Source of the DNA: ENR-C587 sp942493235 | GTDB taxonomy: Bacteria; Bacteroidota; Ignavibacteria; Kapaibacteriales; UBA2268 | Assembly: GCA_942493235.1 (NCBI GenBank) | Contig: OW818676.1 | Coordinates: 3,472,001 to 3,536,000 of the forward strand | Length of the DNA: 64,000 nucleotides | Reading direction: 5' to 3' | Shown here: positions 29,211-38,078 of the stretch, piece after piece | Numbering within the stretch: the stretch's first letter is position 1 | How the letters are laid out: every line of letters starts with the position of its first letter | Translations under genes and position numbers: made by a program | The notes under the pieces: generated by a model | The model's input: the letters and a program-made list of their open reading frames with translations, nothing else | What the model was told of the DNA's origin: nothing | Databases searched by the model: none

Positions 29211-31495
29211 TTAGCACCATTTGCATATTCTTTTTTCAAACTTGGTAATACTGAATATATGGCTGAAGTAGAATTAGCTGGATTAGTATTTTGCCCTAAT
29301 AATACGCCAACACCATTTAATGAGTTCAAATTAATAACTACATCGCCTTTATTCAAAGAATTAATAGCAGTAGGTCTGAATATAATTGTATTTGTCGCAT
29401 CATTACCGATAACTGTCGATGATAAATCAATAGCCGGTGAAGTTTGCGTTAGGCTGTTAGCAGTATAATTTTTATCTGTAAATTCAAATATTACTGAACC
29501 GCTGATACCTTTCAGATATAAATCACTAATAGCGGAAGTTATATTTAAATAGTTACGACTTACATCAATCCCCGGTTTTACTGAACCAATAGTATATGTA
29601 CCGATAAGCCCAGGTAATACAGTAAATGTTTTTGTAACAGAATTGTTAGTAACTATCGGATCGTCTGGTGCGTTAATAGTAATAGTAGCTCTATATGTAC
29701 CCGATTCTCTCGGAATAAAATTAGAAAGCATATTAAAAGTAGTTATCACACCGCTTGGATAAGCAGGGATAGCGTCTAACATAACTACTTCATCGTAAGC
29801 AGGAGCACCTACGGGGTTTCCACTTGCATCAAGTTTCACAATCAGCATATTAACAGGTATTTGATAAGGTACGTCTGAAATACCGTTATTTTTAAGCTGT
29901 CCCTGAGGAAGAATTGGTCTTCCAAGTGAAATTGTTGATTGAGGTACTGTAATATTTGTAGCCTCTAATTCCAGATCGTGAGCCAAATCAAAATAATAAG
30001 TCGAACCTGCTTGAGGATAAACATTATTAGAGAGCTGGTCATCAGGAGCCGGATTTAGTAGATGAGCTGTAATTTCTACTCTATAGTGACCAATACCGCG
30101 TGTTGGCATAATTGTAGGGAATTCAATTTGAGTAATAGCTTGTAGTGCTAACGGACTACGACCAATTATATAATTTGTGTCCCAAGCCATAGTTTCATTG
30201 TATATCGGAGTAGTTTCATTCTCAAAATAAATTCTTACGTTAGAACTAAAACTGTTGATTGGATTAACACCAAGATTGGCATAGCTTACTACTATTGGCA
30301 AACTTGTATTCAACGGATATTTAGACGATGTATTTGATCTTGGAGAATTAACAGTTGCAATCGCTAAATCTCTTTGATAAGCAATATTAAGATTATATGT
30401 AATATTCTGTTCATAATTAACAGAAGGGATTTTCATTTTAACTCTTACTTTATATAATCCCGGAGGGATTTGCAAACTATTAGTAGCTAAATCTAATTCA
30501 CCATTAGCACCGACAGCTAAACCTATTGCATTTGCAATTCTAACTTCACCACCAGATGTAACCGGTATATCATAATAAGCTTCATCAGTAGAAGGAAGAG
30601 CAGGGTTAACAGCTCTGTATATTGCTTTATATTCGGGATTAGAAGCGTCACCAGGACCTTCAATTGAATAATTGACAAAGGTTGGAAAAGTTGAAATATA
30701 ATTATCAATATAAAATCCCGGATGATTGCCATTAGGGCTTCCATAAGTCATACCAACCATTACAACAGATTCGTTTGCAGGATAGGCATCTCTAAGTACC
30801 GGATAGCCTACAAATGTATATGTTTTGCCGGGAACTAATATATCCCTATTGTCAGTAGTTACTGATGCATCGTAATTAATATCAGTACCGTAAGCCATCA
30901 TGGAAGGATTTCCGGGCTGAACTCTAATGTATGTAGGATAAGCAGCACCTAAATATATATATTCACTTCTATCAATCAATGATATATTTGGTCCATAAAT
31001 ATATTCGATTTTTCCACTTTCATACATACGCACTTGCATGTTAGCATTGATAATAGCTCCTCCGTAACCACGGAAACCGTTCCATTGAACTATACACACT
31101 CTGTTCGGAGCAGAACCCTGAACTTCGTAAACTATATTACCATTTTCAACATAGTTATCACTATTCATAATCGCAAGCAAATCACTTGAGTATTCTCCTG
31201 AACCGGGTGCACCACTGTAAGATTCTTCAACTCTCCCTAATGAAACATATCCATTAGTGGATGCGGAAAATGTAGTAAATGTTCGGTTGTCAAACGGAAA
31301 CGAAAACCCAATGCTTATCAATTCTGATTCTTCGTCGTCACCTGGACCCTCTATCTGAACACCGGTAATTGGAGTCCAAGTACCAATTGACTCAGATGCG
31401 ACGTATTGACTCAAAGCTTGTGCATTAGCTTGGTATAAGCCAAATATCGTAAAAAGACTAAGAACAAATAGTCCTTTTAGTAATTTTGAAGACAT
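25868..31495 (-). CDS. Giant T9SS-secreted beta-helix surface protein, copy 2
   Basis: 1875 residues with the same order as copy 1: signal peptide (MSSKLLKGLFVLSLFTIFGL, shared with copy 1), FPFDNRTFTTFSASTNGYVSLGR domain, CARDB-like repeats, beta-helix, CARDB-like domain, fibronectin-like domain and a T9SS type A sorting domain ending in QLYVRK. The N-terminal 760 residues are recognisably related to copy 1 but carry scattered replacements, and a loop near residue 560 is rewritten and longer (VKLDASGNPVGAPAYDEV against NSSNVSVYNEV). From about residue 762 on, only a handful of residues differ. Its own unique sites in the constant block (28466-28485, 28506, 28687) are shared by neither neighbour. 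Confidence 0.88.
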   Translation of the reverse strand: MSSKLLKGLFVLSLFTIFGLYQANAQALSQYVASESIGTWTPITGVQIEGPGDDEESELISIGFSFPFDNRTFTTFSASTNGYVSLGRVEESYSGAPGSGEYSSDLLAIMNSDNYVENGNIVYEVQGSAPNRVCIVQWNGFRGYGGAIINANMQVRMYESGKIEYIYGPNISLIDRSEYIYLGAAYPTYIRVQPGNPSMMAYGTDINYDASVTTDNRDILVPGKTYTFVGYPVLRDAYPANESVVMVGMTYGSPNGNHPGFYIDNYISTFPTFVNYSIEGPGDASNPEYKAIYRAVNPALPSTDEAYYDIPVTSGGEVRIANAIGLAVGANGELDLATNSLQIPPGLYKVRVKMKIPSVNYEQNITYNLNIAYQRDLAIATVNSPRSNTSSKYPLNTSLPIVVSYANLGVNPINSFSSNVRIYFENETTPIYNETMAWDTNYIIGRSPLALQAITQIEFPTIMPTRGIGHYRVEITAHLLNPAPDDQLSNNVYPQAGSTYYFDLAHDLELEATNITVPQSTISLGRPILPQGQLKNNGISDVPYQIPVNMLIVKLDASGNPVGAPAYDEVVMLDAIPAYPSGVITTFNMLSNFIPRESGTYRATITINAPDDPIVTNNSVTKTFTVLPGLIGTYTIGSVKPGIDVSRNYLNITSAISDLYLKGISGSVIFEFTDKNYTANSLTQTSPAIDLSSTVIGNDATNTIIFRPTAINSLNKGDVVINLNSLNGVGVLLGQNTNPANSTSAIYSVLPSLKKEYANGANYIKFDGGSNTSLKFVLNTASDFKACFYLGQGASNNTIKNCIIEDASTNADYTTLPMTRYNASNREFEFEADNNANGTYSAGIVMRSIAPYDAKQFMLGKLENPYKLDTLSNDNNIISNNTISGFGYGIVSLGIGVLEKVEQGIGVHKKFYNTGNEIKNNTIYNVNRAGLFLGFENNSLIEGNRIYNVFNLNGSGAVGIMAGSDPLNNYFGYNNIGLKINANEISGVNTNLLGAGISVTQSQNSYPNVSSSEFVTFPDVAETMVIANNAIWGFVGQTAADQKAGIVLQTGRASDNFSPAVATYRTRNDVIANNTIIMNEDGLASGADIYGMLIEQTENTKIVNNAIAISDNTYSSDNVSALLCYYGELPKAANVVFDRNVYWSTSTTNTDLARLIEAKSDASVLQVSKDGDIRNLGQWQIMTEQDANSTMYNFINDVMVTTTNKLRIKTSPSLPIGSKLNNNGYRFNEIVINDNTTLLDKIAQTDLTGILRGVAGTRVDIGALEFTGEVRHRDLEVVQITSPAVYKSALGEFSDNQYVMTTAPVEIKALLRNNGNYPQNNVTVMAVVYRQWPDGQYENGGLVIADTFLTYVNIASYDNVEVNFNTASGEGYDFVPETYSDLRTAAYTAPVKYGQMVTNVTPIYKIVVSVETDMDNTNNNKAESYRFYIKRSTLNMLVSAENITADKGSLTLTNDQLAGRLNYDSLKKAINRLGWYQETMTEPKDYHFDAFDRNVWEPKAVNYAMYKNLFWSDGDDKSIARQTEKDIRSFISNGANGFKKNLVVASQEMLRMNLDKSDFTQNILKAVNKAPYSPLNGASYADHRVIGSALSIGKVETILSTGFTSGTLTDIEPNPALMGTPSTSSLTYAAYVFQTKDVSATDSLAGVATSELTQNVIYLGIDWRHWGNLDTLLRGITDYNTRNGSKIEVPIELIDFDAIALNNRVELSWSTASEINTDRFEIERALLSQSGMSNFSVIAEEVAAGNSASTRSYGPVIDRNVAGGATYVYRLRTIDLDGASSLSDEVEVTIDAVNTLGTINPNPAASTVKLDFNANSDVVITIYDMNGKLVKEIFNGTASGNMNISFEVNDLATGSYTIVMQAGKEFYSRQLYVRK

Positions 31496-31721
31496 ATAAA
31501 CCTCAAATTAAATTAAACAATATATTTATTTTTAAAACACACATAATTTATCTTTACTTTTATGGCTAATTTATTGCTTTTGCAATAGTTATTTTACATT
31601 TATCGATCATATATCCGTCTTCTTTCTTAATATATGAATGTACAATTTTTATTTACTAAACTTTTCGATATGTAAATATAAAAAATTATTTTCAATTATT
31701 ACAAAGAATTTTTTTTTATTT

Positions 31722-31764
31722 CCAAAAAAAAAAAAGGGGAGATATAACATATCGTATCTCCCCC
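31722..31764 (-). terminator. Terminator after giant T9SS gene 3
   Basis: On the minus strand, GGGGAGATACG...TATCTCCCC forms a 9-bp G/C-rich stem followed by twelve T residues. A second perfect hairpin (31775-31798) lies between it and the stop codon. Confidence 0.85.
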
Positions 31765-31843
31765 TTTAATTATTGCCTTACACTATTAAGTGTAAGGCTG
31801 TATTTATGTGCGTTCATATTGTTTAAATCAAAACTCGATCTAT

Positions 31844-34800
31844 TTATTTTCTCACATACAATTGACGGCTGTAGAATTCTTTGCCGGCTTGCATTACGAT
31901 TGTATATGAACCAGTTGCTAAGTCGTTTACTTCAAAGCTGATGTTCATATTGCCGCTTGCGGTTCCGTTAAAGATTTCTTTTACTAATTTTCCGTTCATA
32001 TCGTAAATTGTAATTACTACATCACTATTGGCGTTGAAGTCTAATTTTACTGTTGATGCTGCTGGATTAGGATTGATTGTTCCTAATGTATTTACTGCAT
32101 CTATTGTTACTTCTACTTCATCGGATAATGATGACGATCCGTCTAAATCTATTGTGCGTAATCTGTAAACATAAGTTGCTCCGCCTGTTACATTCCTGTC
32201 TATTACAGGACCGTAACTGCGTGTGCTTGCACTATTGCCGGCGGCTACTTCTTCGGCTATTACACTGAAGTTACTCATTCCGCTTTGGCTTAATAATGCT
32301 CTTTCTATTTCAAATCTGTCTGTGTTGATTTCTGATGCTGTTGACCAGCTTAGTTCTACGCGATTGTTTAAAGCTATTGCATCAAAGTCTATCAATTCAA
32401 TTGGTACCTCGATTTTGCTGCCGTTACGAGTATTGTAATCTGTGATACCTCTTAATAATGTATCTAAATTACCCCAATGGCGCCAGTCGATGCCTAAGTA
32501 TATTACATTCTGTGTTAATTCTGATGTTGCCACACCTGCCAATGAATCTGTTGCACTTACATCTTTTGTTTGGAAAACGTATGCTGCGTAGGTCAATGAT
32601 GATGTTGACGGTGTACCCATTAATGCTGGATTTGGTTCTATATCTGTTAATGTTCCACTTGTAAATCCTGTTGATAGAATTGTCTCTACTTTACCAATTG
32701 ATAATGCACTGCCGATTACTCGATGGTCTGCATAGCTTGCACCGTTTAATGGGCTGTATGGAGCTTTGTTTACTGCTTTTAGTATGTTTTGTGTAAAGTC
32801 CGATTTATCTAAGTTCATTCTTAGCATTTCTTGTGAGGCTACTACTAAGTTTTTCTTGAAGCCGTTTGCACCGTTTGAGATAAATGAACGTATATCTTTT
32901 TCTGTTTGGCGGGCGATTGATTTGTCGTCGCCGTCTGACCAGAATAAGTTTTTATACATTGCATAGTTTACTGCTTTCGGTTCCCATACGTTTCTGTCAA
33001 ATGCATCAAAATGATAATCTTTAGGTTCGGTCATTGTCTCTTGATACCAGCCTAATCTATTGATTGCTTTCTTCAAGCTGTCATAGTTTAAACGTCCGGC
33101 TAATTGATCATTTGTCAATGTTAATGAACCTTTATCTGCTGTGATATTTTCTGCACTTACTAACATGTTTAAGGTTGAACGTTTTATATAGAATCTGTAT
33201 GATTCTGCTTTATTATTGTTCGTGTTGTCCATGTCTGTTTCTACGCTTACTACTATCTTATAGATCGGGGTTACGTTTGTTACCATTTGTCCGTATTTTA
33301 CAGGGGCTGTATAAGCTGCTGTGCGTAAATCGCTATATGTCTCCGGTACAAAATCATATCCTTCACCGGAAGCTGTATTGAAGTTTACTTCTACGTTATC
33401 ATAGCTGGCTATATTTACATAAGTTAAGAATGTATCGGCTATTACTAATCCGCCATTCTCATATTGTCCGTCTGGCCATTGGCGGTAAACTACTGCCATT
33501 ACTGTTACATTATTTTGTGGATAATTTCCATTATTGCGTAATAATGCTTTGATTTCTACTGGGGCGGTAGTCATTACATATTGATTATCACTGAATTCAC
33601 CTAATGCACTTTTGTAAACTGCTGGTGAGGTGATTTGTACTACTTCTAAATCTCTATGTCTTACTTCGCCTGTGAATTCCAATGCGCCGATGTCAACGCG
33701 AGTTCCGGCTACGCCTCTTAATATGCCGGTCAAATCGGTTTGAGCTATTTTATCTAACAATGTAGTATTATCATTGATTACTATTTCATTAAATCTGTAA
33801 CCGTTATTATTTAATTTTGAACCGATTGGCAAGCTCGGGCTTGTTTTGATTCTCAATTTATTTGTTGTTGTTACCATTACATCATTGATGAAATTATACA
33901 TTGTTGAATTTGCATCTTGCTCTGTCATTATCTGCCATTGTCCCAAGTTACGTATATCGCCATCTTTGCTGACTTGCAATACACTTGCATCTGATTTGGC
34001 TTCTATTAATCTTGCTAAGTCAGTATTAGTTGTACTTGTTGACCAATATACGTTTCTGTCAAATACTACATTGGCTGCTTTTGGTAATTCTCCGTAATAG
34101 CATAATAATGCTGATACATTATCTGATGAATATGTATTATCGCTTATTGCTATTGCATTATTTACTATTTTTGTATTTTCTGTTTGTTCTATCAACATTC
34201 CATATATATCTGCACCGCTGGCTAAACCATCTTCGTTCATTATTATCGTGTTATTTGCTATCACGTCATTGCGGGTTCTGTATGTTGCAACGGCAGGACT
34301 GAAATTGTCGCTTGCTCTTCCGGTTTGCAATACTATACCTGCTTTTTGGTCTGCAGCTGTTTGACCCACGAATCCCCATATTGCGTTGTTTGCTATTACC
34401 ATTGTTTCCGCTACATCCGGAAATGTTACGAATTCACTGCTACTTACATTAGGGTATGAGTTCTGACTTTGAGTTACCGATATTCCGGCTCCCAATAAGT
34501 TTGTATTTACTCCGCTTATTTCGTTTGCATTGATTTTTAAACCAATATTATTATATCCGAAATAATTGTTTAACGGATCTGAGCCGGCCATTATTCCTAC
34601 TGCTCCGCTTCCGTTTAGGTTAAATACATTATATATACGGTTGCCTTCGATTAATGAATTATGCTCAAAGCCTAAGAATAAGCCCGCTCTGTTTACATTA
34701 TATATCGTATTGTTTTTGATTTCGTTGCCGGTATTATAGAATTTCTTATGGACTCCTATGCCCTGCTCTACTTTCTCTAATACGCCAATTCCTAATGATA

Positions 34801-35186
34801 CGATTCCATATCCGAATCCGCTTATCGTATTGTTGCTGATTATATTGTTGTCGTTAGACAATGTATCTAATTTATATGGATTTTCTAATTTACCCAACAT
34901 AAATTGTTTTGCATCGTAAGGCGCGATTGAACGCATTACTATGCCTGCCGAATATGTTCCGTTTGCATTATTATCTGCTTCAAATTCAAATTCTCTATTT
35001 GATGCGTTGTAACGGGTCATTGGCAATGTTGTATAGTCTGCATTTGTACTGCCATCTTCGATTATACAATTCTTTATTGTATTGTTTGATGCTCCCTGTC
35101 CTAAATAAAAACATGCCTTGAAATCACTTGCCGTATTTAATACAAATTTTAAGCTGGTATTGCTGCCTCCGTCAAATTTGATGTAA
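31844..35186. repeat. 3343-bp constant block, copy 3
   Basis: Homology to the other copies falls off sharply at 35186, exactly after the codons for YIKFDGG. Beyond it only copies 1 and 2 still resemble each other closely. Copy 3-specific bases occur near 32154, 32190, 33622 and 33744. Confidence 0.95.
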
Positions 35187-37483
35187 CCCATAGAATTCGA
35201 GTATTCTTTTCTCAAACTTGGTAAAACGGAATATATAGCAGCTGTAGAATTTGATGGTGCTGAATGCTGCCCAATCAAAACACCGATACCACTAAATGAA
35301 TTAAGACGTATTACTACATCACCACTATTTAATGAATTAACTGCATTAGGTCTGAATGTAATTGTATTTGTCGCATTATTACCGATAATTGTAGATGATA
35401 AATCAATAGCCGGTTCCATAACAGAGCCATTCACTGTATAATTTTTATCAGTAAATTCATATACTATAGAGCCGGACATACCTTTTAAATATAGGTCTTC
35501 GACTGCTGATTCTATAGTAAGGTAGTTTCGGTTAACATCAATACCCGGTTTTATGGAACCGATAGTATAAGTACCCGTTAAACCGGGCAATACAGTAAAT
35601 GTTTTCGTAAAAGTATTATTTGATAAAATCGGGTCGTCCATAGCTACTATTGTCAAGACAGCAACATAATTACCTGCTTCTTCAGGAGTGAAATTTTCTT
35701 CAAAAAAGAAATTTGTAATTACTCCGCTTGGGAAAGCTGGAACAGCATCAAGCCATAATTCGCTATAATAAACTTGAGTAAGCACATCGCCGTTTACTTT
35801 ACTGATAGTTAATCTTGCGGGTACTTGATAAGGGATATCCGAAATACCGAGATTTCTAACTTGTCCTTGCGGAACCAATGGTCTGCCTAAAGAAATAGTT
35901 GAGGCAGGCGTATAAATATTATAAGCTTCTAATTCCAAATCATAAGCTATGTCAAAAAAGAAATTAGAACCTGTTCTCGGATACATGTTATTTGTCAAAT
36001 CCAAATCGGGAGCCGGATTGAGTAAAGTACACGTAACTTCAACTCTGTATGAACCAACACCGCGAGTAGGTAAATATTCAGGGAATGTTAATGTACGGCT
36101 AACTCCAGTAGTCAATGGGACATCAATTGCAGACGAAGTCCATGTCATAGTTTCATTATATAATGGCGTAGTCTCGTTACCAAAATATATTCTTGCATTT
36201 GCTGAAAAACTATTTACTGCGTTAAAACCTGTATTTTTAAAATCAGCAATTACAGGAACCCTAGTATTTGTAGGATATTTAACAATATTATTCTGTCTTG
36301 GAGACAGCAGTGAAGACGCATTCAAATCATTTGCTAAGGCAATGTTGAATAATTGCCTGTCATATCTATGTACATAATTTAAAGCCGGTATTTCTAATTG
36401 AGCATCAACAAAGTATTCTCCTCCGGGAATGGAAGTCATAAATGTTGATAGATCTAATCCGCCATTATCCGTAGGAGTTTCAGAAGCTATACCTATGGCT
36501 TCTGTAAAAAATGCTCTTGCCGGAGAACCCAAAGGCTGAGGATTCATGTAAACTAATGGGTCAGTTTGATCCACTTCGTTTACAGCTTGATAAATAATTT
36601 GATATTCATCATTAGTAACAGGTACATTTCTGCCGATTGAATATCGGACATAGATATCAGGCTGGCCTGTAACCCTTTGTACATCAACCGATGGACAGAA
36701 TTGCGGGCTTTGAGTCTGAGTATATACCCCACCTTTCATCAAAATATCACCATTTTTAGGATTTACGCCTGTAATCAGTGGTAATCCCAAGAATCTATAA
36801 GTCTTGCCTGAAGGTACAAAACCAGAAGAAGCCTGATTCAAAAAATTGGTAGAATTATTACCACGATAAAATGTTGACGGCGAGCCTGGCTCTATATTAA
36901 TGTAATCCGAAGCTACCGCTCCGGCTACATATATAGAACCTGAATACCATTCTTCAGGTATATTATATCCGCCACTTACTATTTCAATTATATTTGACCC
37001 TTCGTAAAATTTAATTTGAAACGTACAAGAGCCGTTACCATAATAAAAACTAATGCCACTCCATTCACAAACAACAACACGATTAGGAGCTGTTCCGTTT
37101 AGCTGGACATTCATAAATCCCTGTACACCCATGTCTGCAGAAACACCGGCAATAACCATTGGATATGATCCAGGTGAAGGACCACCGAAATACGGATTAT
37201 TATATGTTGATTCCCAATTGTAATTCAATGTAACGAAGCCATTAGAATTCATGTGTACGTAAGTAATTAAGGTGTTGTCGAAAGTAAAATCAAAGGGCAT
37301 ATAAAAGTTTAACTGACCTTCATCATCTGCCGGATCAACAGTTCCTGCAGGTGAAGTGTTAGGTACAAAAACACCACTGGATTCCTGAATGATATAATCA
37401 GCTATTGACTGGGCATTAGCTTGTCCTACCATTACACTAAGAAAACAGAGTAGCAAAAAGCTCTTGAGTAATTTTGATGTCAT
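31844..37483 (-). CDS. Giant T9SS-secreted beta-helix surface protein, copy 3
   Basis: 1879 residues. The signal peptide (MTSKLLKSFLLLCFLSVMVGQANAQ) and the first 300 residues differ strongly from copies 1 and 2, although the layout is kept (FDFTFDNTLITYVHMNSNGFVTL corresponds to their FPFDNRTF...NGYVSL). Residues about 380-765 (CARDB-like repeats and the start of the beta-helix) are moderately diverged. Near-identity starts abruptly at residue 766 (YIKFDGGSNTSLKF) and runs to the T9SS sorting domain. The gene is followed by the best terminator of the three. With 595 bp of A/T-rich DNA upstream, it is probably the first gene transcribed in the cluster, though each copy has its own spacer and may have its own promoter. 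Confidence 0.88.
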   Translation of the reverse strand: MTSKLLKSFLLLCFLSVMVGQANAQSIADYIIQESSGVFVPNTSPAGTVDPADDEGQLNFYMPFDFTFDNTLITYVHMNSNGFVTLNYNWESTYNNPYFGGPSPGSYPMVIAGVSADMGVQGFMNVQLNGTAPNRVVVCEWSGISFYYGNGSCTFQIKFYEGSNIIEIVSGGYNIPEEWYSGSIYVAGAVASDYINIEPGSPSTFYRGNNSTNFLNQASSGFVPSGKTYRFLGLPLITGVNPKNGDILMKGGVYTQTQSPQFCPSVDVQRVTGQPDIYVRYSIGRNVPVTNDEYQIIYQAVNEVDQTDPLVYMNPQPLGSPARAFFTEAIGIASETPTDNGGLDLSTFMTSIPGGEYFVDAQLEIPALNYVHRYDRQLFNIALANDLNASSLLSPRQNNIVKYPTNTRVPVIADFKNTGFNAVNSFSANARIYFGNETTPLYNETMTWTSSAIDVPLTTGVSRTLTFPEYLPTRGVGSYRVEVTCTLLNPAPDLDLTNNMYPRTGSNFFFDIAYDLELEAYNIYTPASTISLGRPLVPQGQVRNLGISDIPYQVPARLTISKVNGDVLTQVYYSELWLDAVPAFPSGVITNFFFEENFTPEEAGNYVAVLTIVAMDDPILSNNTFTKTFTVLPGLTGTYTIGSIKPGIDVNRNYLTIESAVEDLYLKGMSGSIVYEFTDKNYTVNGSVMEPAIDLSSTIIGNNATNTITFRPNAVNSLNSGDVVIRLNSFSGIGVLIGQHSAPSNSTAAIYSVLPSLRKEYSNSMGYIKFDGGSNTSLKFVLNTASDFKACFYLGQGASNNTIKNCIIEDGSTNADYTTLPMTRYNASNREFEFEADNNANGTYSAGIVMRSIAPYDAKQFMLGKLENPYKLDTLSNDNNIISNNTISGFGYGIVSLGIGVLEKVEQGIGVHKKFYNTGNEIKNNTIYNVNRAGLFLGFEHNSLIEGNRIYNVFNLNGSGAVGIMAGSDPLNNYFGYNNIGLKINANEISGVNTNLLGAGISVTQSQNSYPNVSSSEFVTFPDVAETMVIANNAIWGFVGQTAADQKAGIVLQTGRASDNFSPAVATYRTRNDVIANNTIIMNEDGLASGADIYGMLIEQTENTKIVNNAIAISDNTYSSDNVSALLCYYGELPKAANVVFDRNVYWSTSTTNTDLARLIEAKSDASVLQVSKDGDIRNLGQWQIMTEQDANSTMYNFINDVMVTTTNKLRIKTSPSLPIGSKLNNNGYRFNEIVINDNTTLLDKIAQTDLTGILRGVAGTRVDIGALEFTGEVRHRDLEVVQITSPAVYKSALGEFSDNQYVMTTAPVEIKALLRNNGNYPQNNVTVMAVVYRQWPDGQYENGGLVIADTFLTYVNIASYDNVEVNFNTASGEGYDFVPETYSDLRTAAYTAPVKYGQMVTNVTPIYKIVVSVETDMDNTNNNKAESYRFYIKRSTLNMLVSAENITADKGSLTLTNDQLAGRLNYDSLKKAINRLGWYQETMTEPKDYHFDAFDRNVWEPKAVNYAMYKNLFWSDGDDKSIARQTEKDIRSFISNGANGFKKNLVVASQEMLRMNLDKSDFTQNILKAVNKAPYSPLNGASYADHRVIGSALSIGKVETILSTGFTSGTLTDIEPNPALMGTPSTSSLTYAAYVFQTKDVSATDSLAGVATSELTQNVIYLGIDWRHWGNLDTLLRGITDYNTRNGSKIEVPIELIDFDAIALNNRVELSWSTASEINTDRFEIERALLSQSGMSNFSVIAEEVAAGNSASTRSYGPVIDRNVTGGATYVYRLRTIDLDGSSSLSDEVEVTIDAVNTLGTINPNPAASTVKLDFNANSDVVITIYDMNGKLVKEIFNGTASGNMNISFEVNDLATGSYTIVMQAGKEFYSRQLYVRK

Positions 37484-38078
37484 AAGTTCCTCAAAAATAT
37501 AATATATAAATATTAATTATTTTATATACAAACCAAACTGTCTAAGAATTAGTAACATATACTTCAAATTAAATAAGTAAATTATTATCTATCTTATACA
37601 AAGAAAACACCAATTTTGACATTTAATTTTTAAAACTTAAAATATATTGCAAAACAAAATACTTATTTGAAATTCAAAAAAATCTTAGTCTTCAAATGAT
37701 AAAGCCTTTCAAAAATTATTCAACTTTAAATCTTCAAACCTTATTCTCGAATTCAAGCAGCGTATTCTCGCCTGCCAACTATACTAACGCATCAATTTAA
37801 AGGGATTGCGTTAATTTTATTTTTTAAAACCGCGTTCATTTCATTATTTCTTTAATATGCAATTGCAAGTTATTAATATTTTTTGTGAAATCCAATTTTA
37901 TTTCAATTTTTTAACATATTTAAGCAATTATTAATTATTTATTTATATTTAAAACAATCAATCTTCTTCTTTTGTATTAAAACGCATTTAACAATCGAAT
38001 TTCTTTTTTTTATCAATATTTTTTCTTATATTTCAACTCTATAAGTAATGTATGTCAAAATGTATTTGTGCAAACTAA
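37484..38078. other. Long A/T-rich spacer without a gene
   Basis: It separates the giant T9SS cluster (leftward) from the EEP-family lipoprotein gene (rightward), so it should hold both promoters. I found no exact -33/-7 pair; TATATTTC at about 38025 is one base off the -7 box. No repeats of the palindromic families are present. Confidence 0.5.

Noticed and set aside
20140..35121. Repeated sets of rightward reading frames of 63-90 codons inside the three giant genes
   Set aside because: They lie antisense to the giant genes, recur only because the genes are copies, and have Leu/Tyr-rich composition typical of shadow frames without ribosome sites.
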